Assembly (NCBI RefSeq): GCF_902497875.1
Contig: NZ_CABVHY010000007.1
Location: 62,001-126,000, forward strand
From: Pseudomonas fluorescens
GTDB lineage: Bacteria > Pseudomonadota > Gammaproteobacteria > Pseudomonadales > Pseudomonadaceae
Length of the DNA stretch: 64,000 bases
Direction of reading: 5' to 3'
Below the pieces are notes generated by a model. It searched no databases, was not told where the DNA came from, and saw nothing but the letters and a program-made list of their open reading frames with translations. Both the position numbers and the translations under genes were made by a program. Every line of letters starts with the position of its first letter. Positions within the stretch are counted from its first letter, which is position 1. Shown here piece by piece: positions 1-10,538 of the stretch.

Positions 1-852
<852 letters not shown>

Positions 853-1014
853 TTACAGGAAGCGCCGTAGCATACATGACCGCGCTCTATCGAGGGAAAC
901 CCTGATTGCACCAGCGGGCTTCCGCGGGCCGTTGGTCGCGGCAACAGGCCTGTTGCTTCAGCGAGACTAAGCTCTTAAAGGGGGAGTGAGTCTTATCTTC
1001 AATGAGGTGAGCGG

Positions 1015-1335
1015 ATGGTTGAGTCGCAGCGAAAAGTAACAAAACCCGAGCTGTACGAACGGCTGATAGACCGTCTTGGTCTGGCCTTGGATGCGGCAAA
1101 AACGGCAGGTCGGTTACGCGATGAACGTCCTGTCGAGTTGGAGTTACGTGGTTTGAGTCACGCTGAGTTCGAGTTGATCAAGGCCTATCTGAACCGCAGT
1201 GAACGTGAAGCGCATTCCAACGTATTGGAAGCTATCAAATATAAAGAAGCACCACGTTCGGCCAAGATCATCTGGTTGCGGGACAAGGCAGTCGGTGGGG
1301 AAGCGGTAAAGGTCCGGTCCCTCCAGTTCAAATAA
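1015..1335 (+). CDS. Small conserved-looking protein of unknown function
   Basis: A 106-residue soluble protein starting MVESQRKVTKPELYERLID. The ATG is preceded by a clear Shine-Dalgarno sequence (GAGGTGA at 1004-1010), which supports it as a real gene. The protein is highly charged, has predicted helical character (ELYERLIDRLGLALDAAKTAG; LSHAEFELIKAYLNRSERE) and no signal peptide or membrane segment. It stands alone between divergent leuS and the YdcF-like gene. I do not recognise a domain and assign no function. Confidence 0.7.
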   Translation: MVESQRKVTKPELYERLIDRLGLALDAAKTAGRLRDERPVELELRGLSHAEFELIKAYLNRSEREAHSNVLEAIKYKEAPRSAKIIWLRDKAVGGEAVKVRSLQFK

Positions 1336-1440
1336 GTGTATGCAGCCCTTTCGGGCACTCTGCATGACATCAAGAATCAAAGGCTTTCGAAGGAAACGCC
1401 TTCAGCAACTATTGTTGCATAGCTTCAACCCCCTTAGGCT

Positions 1441-1464
1441 TCGAGCATCTATGGAGATGCTCGA
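1441..1464 (+). promoter_or_regulatory. Perfect hairpin covering the ribosome binding site of the YdcF-like gene
   Basis: TCGAGCATCT, a four-base loop ATGG, and AGATGCTCGA form a perfect 10-bp stem that ends on the first base of the start codon at 1464. The likely Shine-Dalgarno GGAG (1453-1456) lies in the loop and the first stem bases, so folding would hide the start site. Whether it regulates translation is inference. Confidence 0.5.
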
Positions 1465-2225
1465 TGCCTTTTCGCTATTTCGTTAAACAACTTCTTTTGC
1501 CTCCCGGCATTCTTTTGCTGCTGCTGTTGTTCGCCTGGTGGTTTCGTCGCTCCCGGCCACGTCTGGCGGGGCTGTGCTTTGTATTGGGGGCGGGGGGCTT
1601 CTGGCTGATGAGCCTGCCGATTGTCGTCGAGTGGAGCGCCCATGCGCTGGAGCGTGAACCGCCGCTGGCGCGTAGCGAATGGGCGACGCTGGCCGAGCGT
1701 GCGGATGCGATTGTGTTATTGGGCTCGGGTCGGGAGCGCGGCGATCCGGCGTGGGGCACAGATCAACCGACCGGTGTCGGCCTGGAGCGCGAGCGCTATG
1801 CGGCTCGACTGGCCAAGGCTTCGGGCCTGCCGGTGTTGACCAGTGGCGGTTTGCATTACGGAACACCGCCCACCGAGGCGGCGCTGATGGCCGAGTCGAT
1901 GCGGGATGATTTTGGCGTAACGGTCAGGTGGCAGGAAGGTCGCAGCCGCACGACCTGGGAAAACGCCCAGTTCACCGCCGAAGTGCTGCAGCCTTTGGGT
2001 ATCAAACGAGTGGTCGTGGTGACTCAGGCCTGGCACATGTCGCGTTCGGTGTGGAGTTTCGAGCGCGCAGGTTTCACTGTTGTCGCGGCGCCGGTAGGTT
2101 TTTTAGGCGGGGATAACGCCCGACCACTGGGTGGCTGGATGCCGGAGTTCAAGTCGATCTGGCAATCAGGGCAGTTGCTGAATGAGGCAGTGGGGCAGAT
2201 TGGGTATTCGTTGTTTTACCGCTGA
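1464..2225 (+). CDS. YdcF/ElyC/SanA family (DUF218) membrane-anchored protein
   Basis: A 253-residue protein of the DUF218 family, members of which act in envelope biogenesis (ElyC of E. coli affects undecaprenyl-linked peptidoglycan steps; the molecular activity is unclear). Two N-terminal hydrophobic segments (about residues 9-27 and 36-55) anchor it in the inner membrane. The DUF218 domain follows with ADAIVLLGSGRERG, LTSGG, the EGRSRTTWENA motif and VVTQAWHMSRS. It is monocistronic here, downstream of a hairpin that could hide its ribosome binding site. Family membership is secure; the specific role is not. Confidence 0.9.
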   Translation: MPFRYFVKQLLLPPGILLLLLLFAWWFRRSRPRLAGLCFVLGAGGFWLMSLPIVVEWSAHALEREPPLARSEWATLAERADAIVLLGSGRERGDPAWGTDQPTGVGLERERYAARLAKASGLPVLTSGGLHYGTPPTEAALMAESMRDDFGVTVRWQEGRSRTTWENAQFTAEVLQPLGIKRVVVVTQAWHMSRSVWSFERAGFTVVAAPVGFLGGDNARPLGGWMPEFKSIWQSGQLLNEAVGQIGYSLFYR

Positions 2226-2230
2226 AAGTC

Positions 2231-2348
2231 AAAAGATCGCAGCCTGCGGCAGCTCCTACACGTACCGCATTCACCCGTGATTTTCGGGTGTACGTAAATC
2301 CCGTAGGAGCTGCCGCAGGTTCGGGCCGCGTTCGGACGATCTTTTTGC
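2231..2348. repeat. REP/REPIN element (GATCGCAGCCTGCGGCAG class)
   Basis: The left arm has AAAAGATCGCAGCCTGCGGC followed by AGCTCCTAC, the right arm has GTAGGAGCTGCCGCAGG and ends CGATCTTTTT after a degenerate stretch. It is the inverted pair of a palindromic repeat seen elsewhere in the window (29557-29639, 46214-46303). It lies between the convergent YdcF-like gene and lnt and may also act as a transcription stop. Confidence 0.8.
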
Positions 2349-2367
2349 GGCACCCGGATTCTGAATG

Positions 2368-3891
2368 TTAAACGGTTTTGGCCATCCGGCTGGCCAGCAG
2401 CGCCCAGCCGAACAGCAATACACAGACAATGATCAGCGGCCACGAACGCCATTGCAGGTACGGCGTCAGGTTGTGCATCGGCACCACTTCGCCGTAGAGA
2501 ATCCCGCGCTGGAACTGCGGGATCTGCACGGTGATCTTGCCGAAAGGGTCGATCAGGCCGGTAACGCCGTTATTGGTGGCGCGAATCATCCAGCGCCCGG
2601 CTTCCAGCGCGCGCATCTGTGCCATCTGTAAATGTTGCAGCGGACCGATGGAGGTGCCGAACCAGGTGTCGTTGCTGATGGTCAGCAGCAGGTCGCTGCG
2701 GGCTGAAAGGCTGGCGGCGAACTCCGGGTAAACCACTTCGTAGCAGATGAACGGAGCAATCTGGTACCCCTTGGCTTGCAGCAACGGCTGATCAGCCGGG
2801 CCGCGCGCGAAGTCCGACATCGGCAAGTCAAAGAAGGCAATCAGCCCGCGCAGCAAATCCTGTAACGGTACGTACTCGCCAAACGGCACCAGTTTCTGTT
2901 TCAGGTAGGTGCCATCACCTTCGCCGACCACGGTGATGCCATTGAAGTAGCGCTTTTCCTGATGCATTACCTGGCGGATCGGTACTCCGGTAATCAGTGC
3001 GGAATTGCGCTCTGCGGCGAAGTTGCCGAGCATGCTCAGGTAACCTTCGGCTGATTCCTTAAGTACCGGGATCGCCGTTTCTGGCCAGATCAGCAAGTCG
3101 ACACGCTTGGAGCTGAAGCTCAGGTCGCGGTACAGGGCCAGTTGCGAGTTCAACTGCTCCGGGTCCCACTTCATGCTTTGCTCGATATTGCCCTGGATCG
3201 CCGCGACGGACAGCGGGTCGCCAGAGGGACTGGTCCAGGCGTGACCCTTGAGTGCCAGGCCAATGCCCCAAGGCGCGATCAGCAACAGCAGGCCGGCGGC
3301 GATGAACGCCTTGCGTGCGCTACGGACCAGGCGCGGCAGGTTGTACAGCAGCGCCGCCGTCAGGGCCAGGGTGAAGGAAATCAGCCACATGCCGCCCAGC
3401 GGTGCGAGGCCGGCGAGAGGTCCGTCGAGCTGGCTATAACCGGAATACAGCCAAGGGAAGCCCGTGAGAAACCAGCCACGGAAAGCTTCCTGGGCCAGCC
3501 ACAGCGCGGCAAAGGCCAGGGCGTCGGCCAGGGGCGCTTCGTTACGCCGCAGCCAGCGTGCCCAAATCCAGGCGGGCAGGGCAAAAAACCAGGCGATGGC
3601 GGCAAAGAAGGCAAACATCAACAGGCCGGCGAGCAGCGCAGAGGCGCCGCCGTAGGTGTGGATGCTGACGTAGATCCAGCTGGTGCCGGCGGCAAACAGG
3701 CCGAAGCCATAGCACCAGCCACGACCCAGTGCCTGACGGGGCGTCAGATCGCGCAAGCCGGCATAGAAGATCCCCAGCGCGAGCAGCGCCAGTGGCCAGA
3801 TATCGTACGGCGCCAGTGTCAGGGTGGTGAGTGCACCGGCCGCCACGGCCAGCAGATTACCGGGCCAGCCGGGACGGGTTAAGCGCAGCAT
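2368..3891 (-). CDS. lnt: Apolipoprotein N-acyltransferase
   Basis: Inner-membrane enzyme that adds the third acyl chain to the N-terminal cysteine of lipoproteins, the last step of lipoprotein maturation before Lol sorting. The 507-residue protein has about six N-terminal membrane segments followed by a nitrilase-type domain. The catalytic triad is visible: E271 (WPETAIP), K333 (KQKLVPFGEY) and C383 (FICYEVVYPE). It lies 8 bases after corC in the phoH-ybeY-corC-lnt order found across gammaproteobacteria, and is probably co-transcribed with it. Confidence 0.97.
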   Translation of the reverse strand: MLRLTRPGWPGNLLAVAAGALTTLTLAPYDIWPLALLALGIFYAGLRDLTPRQALGRGWCYGFGLFAAGTSWIYVSIHTYGGASALLAGLLMFAFFAAIAWFFALPAWIWARWLRRNEAPLADALAFAALWLAQEAFRGWFLTGFPWLYSGYSQLDGPLAGLAPLGGMWLISFTLALTAALLYNLPRLVRSARKAFIAAGLLLLIAPWGIGLALKGHAWTSPSGDPLSVAAIQGNIEQSMKWDPEQLNSQLALYRDLSFSSKRVDLLIWPETAIPVLKESAEGYLSMLGNFAAERNSALITGVPIRQVMHQEKRYFNGITVVGEGDGTYLKQKLVPFGEYVPLQDLLRGLIAFFDLPMSDFARGPADQPLLQAKGYQIAPFICYEVVYPEFAASLSARSDLLLTISNDTWFGTSIGPLQHLQMAQMRALEAGRWMIRATNNGVTGLIDPFGKITVQIPQFQRGILYGEVVPMHNLTPYLQWRSWPLIIVCVLLFGWALLASRMAKTV

Positions 3892-3899
3892 GTCGATCC

Positions 3900-4739
3900 T
3901 TAACGGGCTATGGGTGTCAGGCGCAGCAGGTGAATCCGCCGGCTATCGGCGTTCAGGATACGGAAGCGATAGGGGCCGATTTCGGTGATCTCGTTCCGTT
4001 TAGGCAGGTGCCCGAACGCACTCATCACCAGGCCGCCGACCGTGTCGAACTCATCGTCGGAAAACTCGCTGGTAAAAAACTCGTTAAAGTTTTCGATCGG
4101 CGTCAGCGCCTTGATCAGGAAGTCACCACTGGGCAGTGGCTTGATGTAGCTGTCTTCCTCGACGTCGTGTTCGTCTTCGATGTCGCCGACTATCTGTTCC
4201 AGTACGTCTTCGATGGTTACCAGGCCCGCCACACCGCCGTATTCGTCGATGACGATGGCCATGTGGTTATGGTTGGCGCGAAATTCGCGCAGCAGCACGT
4301 TCAGGCGCTTGGACTCGGGGACGAAGGTCGCCGGACGCAGCAAATCCCTGACGTTGAAGCTGTCACCGTTTTCCTTGAGGATCAGCGGGAGCAAATCCTT
4401 GGCCAGCAGGACGCCCATGACGTCGTCGTGGCTTTCACCGATCACCGGGTAGCGCGAGTGCGCGGAATCGATGACCGCTGGCAGGAATTCGCGGGGTGTC
4501 TGAGTCGCCTTGATGCTGATCATCTGCGAGCGCGGAACCATGATGTCCCGTACTTGCAGGTCCGCGACCTGGATGGCGCCTTCGACGATAGCCAGCGCTT
4601 CGCTGTCCAGCAACTTGTTCTGATGGGCTTCGCGCAGCAGCTCCAGAAGCTCCTGACGGTTTTTCGGCTCGTGGGCAAAAGCTTGGGTGAGTTTACCCAG
4701 CCAGGACTTTTGCCCGTTGCTCGATCGATCTTCGCTCAT
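3900..4739 (-). CDS. corC: CorC/HlyC family CBS-domain protein
   Basis: A 279-residue protein with two central CBS domains (from about residue 65, VRDIMVPRSQM, to about 190) and a C-terminal CorC_HlyC domain (TVGGLVMSAFGHLPKRNE). Homologues are implicated in magnesium and cobalt efflux together with CorA, but this short form lacks the DUF21 membrane domain and is soluble or peripheral. It lies between ybeY (5-base gap) and lnt. The transport role is inferred from the family name and is weakly supported for the short form. Confidence 0.92.
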   Translation of the reverse strand: MSEDRSSNGQKSWLGKLTQAFAHEPKNRQELLELLREAHQNKLLDSEALAIVEGAIQVADLQVRDIMVPRSQMISIKATQTPREFLPAVIDSAHSRYPVIGESHDDVMGVLLAKDLLPLILKENGDSFNVRDLLRPATFVPESKRLNVLLREFRANHNHMAIVIDEYGGVAGLVTIEDVLEQIVGDIEDEHDVEEDSYIKPLPSGDFLIKALTPIENFNEFFTSEFSDDEFDTVGGLVMSAFGHLPKRNEITEIGPYRFRILNADSRRIHLLRLTPIAR

Positions 4740-4744
4740 AGCGA

Positions 4745-5239
4745 TTACTCTGAATCCTTTGTTGTATCAGTGGGGGAGGAGTCGGTTTCGTCGTCCGCAT
4801 AAGGGTCAGGATGACCCAGCTCGGCAAGCAACGTTCGTTCCAGTGCTTCCATTTCTTCGGCTTCATCGTCATCTATGTGGTCGTAACCCAGCAGATGCAA
4901 GCAGCCGTGGATGACCAGATGCGCCCAGTGCGCGTCGAGTGCCTTGCCTTGTTCGGCGGCTTCGCGCTCGACTACCGGTACGCAGATCACCAGGTCGCCG
5001 AGCAGCGGGATGTCCAGCAGTTCGTCTGGCACATCGGCCGGGAAGGACAGCACATTAGTGGCGTAATCCTTATGCCGCCAGGTGTGGTTCAGTTCGCGCC
5101 CTTCGGGTTCGTCGACCAGGCGAATGGTCAGTTCCGAGTCGGCAGTGCGCTGGCGCAGGGCCAGTTCGCACCATTGGCGGAACTCGGCTTCGCTGGGAGC
5201 GGGCATTTGGCTTTCAAGCTGCAGATCAAGCTCAAGCAT
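4745..5239 (-). CDS. ybeY: Endoribonuclease YbeY, rRNA maturation factor
   Basis: Single-strand-specific metallo-endoribonuclease involved in 16S rRNA 3' maturation and ribosome quality control. The 164-residue protein starts [10 protein letters not shown] and carries the zinc-binding signature with H111, H115 and H121 ([11 protein letters not shown]). The start at 5239 fits homologue length and overlaps the 3' end of phoH by eight bases, which suggests translational coupling. A longer in-frame extension upstream runs into phoH and is unlikely. The acidic C-terminal tail is ordinary for pseudomonads. Confidence 0.96.
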   Translation of the reverse strand: MLELDLQLESQMPAPSEAEFRQWCELALRQRTADSELTIRLVDEPEGRELNHTWRHKDYATNVLSFPADVPDELLDIPLLGDLVICVPVVEREAAEQGKALDAHWAHLVIHGCLHLLGYDHIDDDEAEEMEALERTLLAELGHPDPYADDETDSSPTDTTKDSE

Positions 5240-6251
5240 CGCGGCGAGTATCCCTGGCGGTAGAGAGCCGGGTCGAATCGTCGTCGACGCGATTCTCGAA
5301 GCGCTCATAGGCTTCAACGATGCGCTGCACCAGCGGATGGCGCACAACGTCTTTGGAGGTGAAGTGGGTAAAGCTGATGCCCGGCACGTCCTTGAGCACA
5401 TCGATCACATGGTTCAGCCCTGACTTGGTGCCCTTGGGCAGGTCGACCTGGGTGATGTCGCCGGTGATGACCGCAGTTGAGCCGAAGCCGATCCGCGTCA
5501 GGAACATCTTCATCTGCTCGACGGTGGTGTTCTGGCTTTCGTCGAGAATGATGAAGCTGTTGTTCAACGTTCGTCCGCGCATATAGGCCAGCGGCGCGAT
5601 CTCGATCACTTGACGTTCGATCAGTTTGGCGACGTGTTCAAAGCCGAGCATTTCGTACAGCGCGTCATACAGCGGACGCAGGTACGGGTCGATTTTTTGC
5701 GCCAGGTCGCCGGGCAGGAAGCCGAGCTTTTCGCCGGCTTCAACCGCTGGGCGCACCAGTAGGATGCGGCGTACTTGCTCGCGCTCCAAAGCGTCGACCG
5801 CGCAGGCAACCGCCAGATAGGTCTTGCCGGTACCGGCCGGGCCGATGCCGAAGTTGATGTCGTTGCCGAGGATTTCCTTCACATAGCGCTGCTGATTCAA
5901 GCCGCGAGGGCGAATCATGCCTTTTTTGGTGCGCAGTGCGACGGCGGGTTCGGCGGACGGATGGTTGTCCAGCTCTTGCACGGCAGACTCTTGCAGGAAC
6001 AGGTGAACCGTGTCCGGCGACAGCTCGGTACCCTTGGTTTCCCGGTACAGGCGGCGCAGGATGTTTTCCGCGGAGGTGGTGTGTTTGGGTTCGCCGATCA
6101 GTTCGAATTGGTTTCCGCGGTTGCGGATCTCGATAGTCAGGCGCTGTTCGATCAAGCGCAAATGCTCGTTGAACTGCCCGCACAGATTGGCGAAGCGGTG
6201 AGCCTCAAAGGGCTCGAGGATGAAGCGATGTGGTTCGATGGGTGCGTTCAA
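5232..6251 (-). CDS. ybeZ: PhoH-like ATPase (YbeZ)
   Basis: A PhoH-family P-loop ATPase, usually encoded next to ybeY and thought to work with it in RNA metabolism. The Walker A motif GPAGTGKT lies at about residues 137-144 and the Walker B region reads DESQNTT. I place the start at a TTG (6251; [14 protein letters not shown]) because homologues begin with NAPIEPHRF; the longer ATG-started frame adds 33 residues without family support. A weak Shine-Dalgarno (AGGGCGG) lies about 12 bases upstream of the TTG. First gene of the phoH-ybeY-corC-lnt unit. Confidence 0.93.
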   Translation of the reverse strand: MNAPIEPHRFILEPFEAHRFANLCGQFNEHLRLIEQRLTIEIRNRGNQFELIGEPKHTTSAENILRRLYRETKGTELSPDTVHLFLQESAVQELDNHPSAEPAVALRTKKGMIRPRGLNQQRYVKEILGNDINFGIGPAGTGKTYLAVACAVDALEREQVRRILLVRPAVEAGEKLGFLPGDLAQKIDPYLRPLYDALYEMLGFEHVAKLIERQVIEIAPLAYMRGRTLNNSFIILDESQNTTVEQMKMFLTRIGFGSTAVITGDITQVDLPKGTKSGLNHVIDVLKDVPGISFTHFTSKDVVRHPLVQRIVEAYERFENRVDDDSTRLSTARDTRRDA

Positions 6252-6351
6252 GGTCGTTTTTAGCCGCCCTGGGGCAATTAAGATGAAATCAAGGATAACG
6301 CCAGTGGGCCGGGTGCGAAAGCTCTTAAATAACGCAACGTCAAACACCACC

Positions 6352-6446
6352 CCTGTAGGAGCGAGCTTGCTCGCGATGGAGCACTGACATTCAACATGGA
6401 TGCTGAGTGTGACGGCCTCTTCGCGAGCAAGTTCGCTCCCGCGGGG
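6352..6446. repeat. REP/REPIN element (GTAGGAGCGAGCTTGCTCGCGA class)
   Basis: The left arm CTGTAGGAGCGAGCTTGCTC (then GCGA) and the right arm TCGCGAGCAAGTTCGCTCCC are inverted copies separated by about 40 bases. This palindrome class is common in P. fluorescens-group genomes and occurs only once in this window. It lies in the gap between miaB and ybeZ. Confidence 0.8.
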
Positions 6447-6458
6447 GGGGATGCAGTG

Positions 6459-7787
6459 TTACTGGATCAGCGAGCCGCGCAGCGAGTGCGGTTGCGCGGC
6501 ATCGATATGCACGTCGGCGAATTGTCCGATCAGCTGTGGATTGTCGCAGCGGAAGTTGACGATACGATTATTTTCGGTCCGCCCCTGCAATTCACCCGGG
6601 TCTTTCTTCGAATAATCGGTCACCAGAATGCGCTGGATCGAGCCGACCATTTGTCGGCTGATCTCGAAACCTTGCTGGTTGAGTCGATGTTGCAAAGCGT
6701 TCAGGCGTTCTTTTTTCAGCGCTTCCGGTGTTTCGTCGGGCAAATCGGCTGCCGGGGTGCCCGGGCGCTGGCTGTAGACAAACGAATAGGAAAAGTCGAA
6801 GCCGACGTCTTCGATCAGCTTCATGGTCTGCTGGAAGTCTTTTTCGGTCTCGCCGGGGAAGCCGACGATGAAGTCCGAGCTGATGCAGATGCCCGGTACC
6901 GCGGCTCGCAGCTTGCGCAGCTTGGACTTGTATTCCAGTGCGGTGTGGTTGCGTTTCATCGCTGCCAGAATACGATCCGAACCCGATTGCACCGGCAAAT
7001 GCAGGTGTTTGACCAGTTCCGGTACTTCGGCGTGGGCCTGGATCAGGCTGTCGGAGAATTCCAGCGGGTGGGAGGTGGTGTAACGGATGCGCTCGATGCC
7101 GTCGACGGCGGCAACTACCCGGATCAGTTCGGCGAGGTCCGCCAGGCGACCATCATGGGTCTGACCGCGGTAGCCGTTGACGTTCTGACCGAGCAGGGTG
7201 ACTTCGCGCACTCCGTTTTCGGCCAGGTGAATGATTTCCGCCAGCACGTCGTCGAACGGTCGGCTGACTTCTTCGCCGCGGGTGTAGGGCACCACGCAGA
7301 ATGTGCAGTACTTGCTACAACCTTCCATGACCGAGACGTAGGCGCTCGGGCCGTCGATGCGCGGTTCCGGCAGGTGGTCGAATTTTTCGATTTCCGGGAA
7401 CGAGACGTCGACCTGCGGCAACTTGGTCAGGCGCGCGGCGTCGATCATTTCCGGCAAGCGGTGCAAGGTTTGCGGGCCGAACACTACGTCGACGTACGGC
7501 GCACGGTCGCGGATCGCCGCGCCTTCCTGACTGGCCACGCAACCGCCGACGGCGATCACTATGTCCGGGTTGGCCAGTTTCAATTCGCGCCAACGGCCGA
7601 GCTGTGAGTACACCCGGTCCTGGGCGCGCTCGCGGATCGAACAGGTATTAAGCAGGATGACGTCCGCGTCTTCGGCGCGGGCGGTGACTTCCAGGGCCTG
7701 ATGTTCACCCAGCAGATCGACCATGCGCGAGCTGTCGTACTCGTTCATCTGGCAACCGTGGGTTTCGATGTAAAGCTTCTTGGCCAT
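6459..7787 (-). CDS. miaB: tRNA-2-methylthio-N6-dimethylallyladenosine synthase MiaB
   Basis: Radical-SAM methylthiotransferase that converts i6A37 to ms2i6A37 in tRNAs reading UNN codons. The 442-residue protein shows the N-terminal UPF0004 cluster cysteines (C12, C49, C83), the radical-SAM triad C157, C161 and C164 ([16 protein letters not shown]), and a C-terminal TRAM domain. The start [15 protein letters not shown] at 7787 matches the family; the longer frame upstream runs across the promoter region of the divergent gene. It lies upstream of ybeZ with a REP element between. Confidence 0.97.
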   Translation of the reverse strand: MAKKLYIETHGCQMNEYDSSRMVDLLGEHQALEVTARAEDADVILLNTCSIRERAQDRVYSQLGRWRELKLANPDIVIAVGGCVASQEGAAIRDRAPYVDVVFGPQTLHRLPEMIDAARLTKLPQVDVSFPEIEKFDHLPEPRIDGPSAYVSVMEGCSKYCTFCVVPYTRGEEVSRPFDDVLAEIIHLAENGVREVTLLGQNVNGYRGQTHDGRLADLAELIRVVAAVDGIERIRYTTSHPLEFSDSLIQAHAEVPELVKHLHLPVQSGSDRILAAMKRNHTALEYKSKLRKLRAAVPGICISSDFIVGFPGETEKDFQQTMKLIEDVGFDFSYSFVYSQRPGTPAADLPDETPEALKKERLNALQHRLNQQGFEISRQMVGSIQRILVTDYSKKDPGELQGRTENNRIVNFRCDNPQLIGQFADVHIDAAQPHSLRGSLIQ

Positions 7788-7852
7788 GGAGGGGTCATCA
7801 AGTGATTCAAAGAACCGCGCATTATAGTGGTCATCACCCGAGGTTCCTAGCG

Positions 7853-7879
7853 TTGTGCATCGGGTAGCTATGCTATAGT
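7853..7879 (+). promoter_or_regulatory. Probable sigma-70 promoter of the DUF1820 gene
   Basis: An extended -10 element TGCTATAGT (7871-7879) lies 15 bases after a TTGTGC -35-like hexamer (7853-7858), about 40 bases before the start codon of the downstream gene. The assignment rests only on consensus similarity. Confidence 0.5.
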
Positions 7880-7921
7880 TCGCGCCCTCATATATATCCC
7901 CCGATTTGTTGCCCTCCCACC

Positions 7922-8248
7922 ATGACCAAACGTGAAGCTCCAATCTACAAGGTGATTTTCCTCAACCAAGGCCAGGTGTTCGAAATGTACGCCAAGCAGA
8001 TCTATCAAAGTGATCTGTGGGGTTTCCTGGAAGTGGAAGAGTTCGTCTTTGGCGAGCGCACACAGCTGGTCGTCGACCCCGGCGAAGAAAAGCTCAAGGC
8101 GCAGTTCGAAGGTGTGGTTCGCAGTTTTGTACCGATGCATTCGATCGTGCGCATCGACGAAGTCGAGCGTCTGGGTACGCCGAAGATCACCGAAGCCCGC
8201 GGTATGAGCAACGTCATGCCATTCCCGATGCCGATGCCGGATAAGTAA
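7922..8248 (+). CDS. DUF1820 family protein
   Basis: A 108-residue soluble protein recognisable as DUF1820 ([20 protein letters not shown] ... [15 protein letters not shown] ... MPMPDK), a family almost confined to Pseudomonas and close relatives and with no established function. Its fixed position opposite miaB in pseudomonads is compatible with a link to RNA metabolism, but that is conjecture. Start and stop are unambiguous, and an extended -10 promoter lies directly upstream. Confidence 0.9.
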   Translation: MTKREAPIYKVIFLNQGQVFEMYAKQIYQSDLWGFLEVEEFVFGERTQLVVDPGEEKLKAQFEGVVRSFVPMHSIVRIDEVERLGTPKITEARGMSNVMPFPMPMPDK

Positions 8249-8280
8249 CACTCAGTACTTTATGGTGAGTGGGGCTTTCT

Positions 8281-8412
8281 TGTGGCGAGGGGGCTTGCCC
8301 CCGCTCGACTGCGAAGCAGTCGCAATCCAACCGGCGCAGTGTGCCAGGCGGAGTTCGATTGCAGGTTTTAGGACCGCTTCGCGCTCCAGCGCGGGCAAGC
8401 CCGCTCGCCACA
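8281..8412. repeat. REPIN element (TGTGGCGAGGGGGCTTGCCC class)
   Basis: Outer arms TGTGGCGAGGGGGCTTGCCC and GGGCAAGCCCGCTCGCCACA enclose inner arms that repeat GACTGCGAAGCAGTCGC and GACCGCTTCGCGC. The same 130-bp architecture recurs at 18934-19066, 25319-25484 and 32591-32724. Confidence 0.85.
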
Positions 8413-8443
8413 AAAGCCTGCCAGGCATTCGGTCAGGCAGGAT

Positions 8444-8998
8444 TCAAGGCAGCGGCGCAAACGGCGAACGCCCATCGGCGCTTTGCAATTCCAGCAGGTA
8501 TTTGCGGAAAATCTGTCCCAGCACCTGGGTCGCGACTTCCAGCTCGTCACGCTGCATGTGCTCGGCGACTTCGTCGGCGGTGTCCAGTGCATCTTCGGCG
8601 CCATTGACCGCTGCCATCTTCAGCACGATATAGGCCTGGACGTTGTTGGCCGGCACACCCTCGCCATGGAAAAACATGCTGCCGAGCTTGAATTGCGCCT
8701 GGGCGTGGCCTTGCAGAGAGGCTTTTTCGAAGTAATTCAGGGCTTGATTGAGGTCGCGCGGGGTATTTTTTCCATCGTAATAGAATTCGCCCAACTCGTA
8801 TTGTGCCTGTGCATCCCCGGTATCCGCTGCTTGCTGGCAGGCGGCGAGCGCCTCGGCCAGGTCTTGCGGCTGAGTATTGAGGGTGCAACGACCCATCGCT
8901 GGGATCAACAACGAGTTGCCGCCTGCTTGTGCATGCGCGAGCAGGGGCTGAAGGAGCAACAGGCAGCCCAATGCAAGGGCGCGGCCGGTGCGGTTCAT
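8444..8998 (-). CDS. Sel1-like/TPR repeat exported protein
   Basis: A 184-residue protein with an N-terminal signal peptide (RALALGCLLLLQPLLAHAQA) and at least two Sel1-like repeats (AQYELGEFYYDGKNTPRDLN and AQFKLGSMFFHGEGVPANNV). Such repeats form helical hairpins that mediate protein-protein contacts. I take the start MNRTGRALAL at 8998 because it places the signal peptide at the N-terminus. The function is unknown; the periplasmic location is inferred from the signal sequence. Confidence 0.85.
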   Translation of the reverse strand: MNRTGRALALGCLLLLQPLLAHAQAGGNSLLIPAMGRCTLNTQPQDLAEALAACQQAADTGDAQAQYELGEFYYDGKNTPRDLNQALNYFEKASLQGHAQAQFKLGSMFFHGEGVPANNVQAYIVLKMAAVNGAEDALDTADEVAEHMQRDELEVATQVLGQIFRKYLLELQSADGRSPFAPLP

Positions 8999-9186
8999 GG
9001 GAATCGACTTACCTCTGAGGGGCGCGTGGATCCACTGGGGGATCCAATAAGCGCGCATTATGAAATAAGCGGGGCCAACCTTACAAAGTCTTTACTCGTT
9101 TTTCTGCTGCGCGGGGACTATATCTTCCGCTTTCGGCGATTTTGCCAGTGCGCAGAAGGAAAATCGGCTGCGGCAGGCGGCAAAAG

Positions 9187-9212
9187 CTGACGCCGGTGTC
9201 CACCGGCGTCAG
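9187..9212 (-). terminator. Strong hairpin downstream of hemL
   Basis: CTGACGCCGGTG and CACCGGCGTCAG pair perfectly over 12 bases around a two-base loop, and on the minus strand are followed by CTTTTG. The position just after the hemL stop codon makes it the likely intrinsic terminator of the thiD-thiE-hemL unit. Confidence 0.75.
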
Positions 9213-9223
9213 TCTGCAGGTGC

Positions 9224-10507
9224 TTACTTCAGTGCAGCAAAAGCGCGTTCGGCCGCATCGAGGGTCAGTTGCAGCTCGGCATCGCCATGGGCGATCGAAG
9301 TGAAACCGGCTTCAAAGGCGCTGGGTGCCAGGTACACGCCACCCTCGAGCATCAGGTGGAAGAAGCGCTTGAACAGGCCGGCGTCGCTGGCCATGACGTC
9401 ATCAAAGGTGACGATGTCGTCGGCGCCGCTGAAGTACAAGCCGAACATGCCGCCGGCCTGGGTGGTCACGAACGGAATGCCGGCCGCGTCGGCACGCTGT
9501 TGCAGGCCGTCGAGCAGGCGACTGGTGTAGTCACTCAGCTCGGCGTGGAAGCCCGGACGGCTGATCAGGCGCAGGGTGGTCAGGCCCGCAGCCATGGCCA
9601 GCGGGTTACCGGACAGCGTACCGGCCTGGTAGACCGGGCCCAACGGGGCGATGTGCGACATGATTTCGCGTTTGCCACCGAAGCAGCCTACCGGCATGCC
9701 GCCGCCAATGATCTTGCCGAAGGTGCTCAGGTCCGGGGTGATGCCGTAATGGGCCTGGGCGCCACCCAGCGCGACGCGGAAACCGGTCATCACTTCGTCG
9801 AAAATCAGCACTACGCCGTGTTTGTCGCAAAGCGTGCGCAGGCCTTCGAGGAAACCCGGTGCCGGTGGCACGCAGTTCATGTTGCCAGCCACCGGCTCGA
9901 CGATGATGCAGGCCACTTCCTGGCCGACTTCACCGAGCATCTGCTCGACGGCGCCGATGTCGTTGAACGGCAAGGTCAGGGTGTGTCTGGCGAATGCGGC
10001 GGGTACCCCGGCAGAGCTGGGCACACCTTGGGTCAGCGCGCCGGAACCGGCCTTGACCAGCAAGCTGTCGGAGTGGCCGTGGTAGCAACCTTCGAACTTG
10101 ATGATGCTATCGCGACCGGTGAAGCCACGGGCCAGACGAATCGCACTCATGGTCGCTTCAGTGCCGGAACTGACCATGCGGACCATTTCCATCGAGGGCA
10201 CGATGGAGCAGACCAGATCGGCCATCTGGGTTTCCATTTCGGTCGGCGCGCCATAGGACAGCCCGTGTTCGAGCTGCTTGCGCACTGCATCGAGCACTTG
10301 CGGATGGCTGTGGCCGAGGATCATCGGGCCCCAGGAGCCGACGTAGTCGACGTAACGCTTGTCATCTTCGTCCGTTACGTAGGCGCCTTCGGCGTGCTTG
10401 AAGAACAGCGGGGTGCCACCGACGCTCTTGAAGGCGCGAACGGGCGAGTTCACGCCGCCGGGAATGTGTTTCTGGGCATTGGCAAACAGGGTTTCGGAAC
10501 GAGACAT
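9224..10507 (-). CDS. hemL: Glutamate-1-semialdehyde 2,1-aminomutase
   Basis: PLP-dependent enzyme that isomerises glutamate-1-semialdehyde to 5-aminolevulinate in the C5 route to heme. At 427 residues it has the full family length. The PLP-binding lysine is K265 in [14 protein letters not shown], and [11 protein letters not shown] provides the cofactor aspartate. It lies 31 bases after thiE in the same direction, so thiD-thiE-hemL probably forms one transcript ended by the downstream hairpin. The heme-thiamine gene order is standard in Pseudomonas. Confidence 0.97.
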   Translation of the reverse strand: MSRSETLFANAQKHIPGGVNSPVRAFKSVGGTPLFFKHAEGAYVTDEDDKRYVDYVGSWGPMILGHSHPQVLDAVRKQLEHGLSYGAPTEMETQMADLVCSIVPSMEMVRMVSSGTEATMSAIRLARGFTGRDSIIKFEGCYHGHSDSLLVKAGSGALTQGVPSSAGVPAAFARHTLTLPFNDIGAVEQMLGEVGQEVACIIVEPVAGNMNCVPPAPGFLEGLRTLCDKHGVVLIFDEVMTGFRVALGGAQAHYGITPDLSTFGKIIGGGMPVGCFGGKREIMSHIAPLGPVYQAGTLSGNPLAMAAGLTTLRLISRPGFHAELSDYTSRLLDGLQQRADAAGIPFVTTQAGGMFGLYFSGADDIVTFDDVMASDAGLFKRFFHLMLEGGVYLAPSAFEAGFTSIAHGDAELQLTLDAAERAFAALK

Positions 10508-10538
10508 GGTCGGGCTCTCTGAATCAGGATTCGGCTAT

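Noticed and set aside
9269..10522. A 417-codon open frame opposite hemL
   Set aside because: It is the complementary shadow of hemL in a high-GC region and encodes no recognisable motif.
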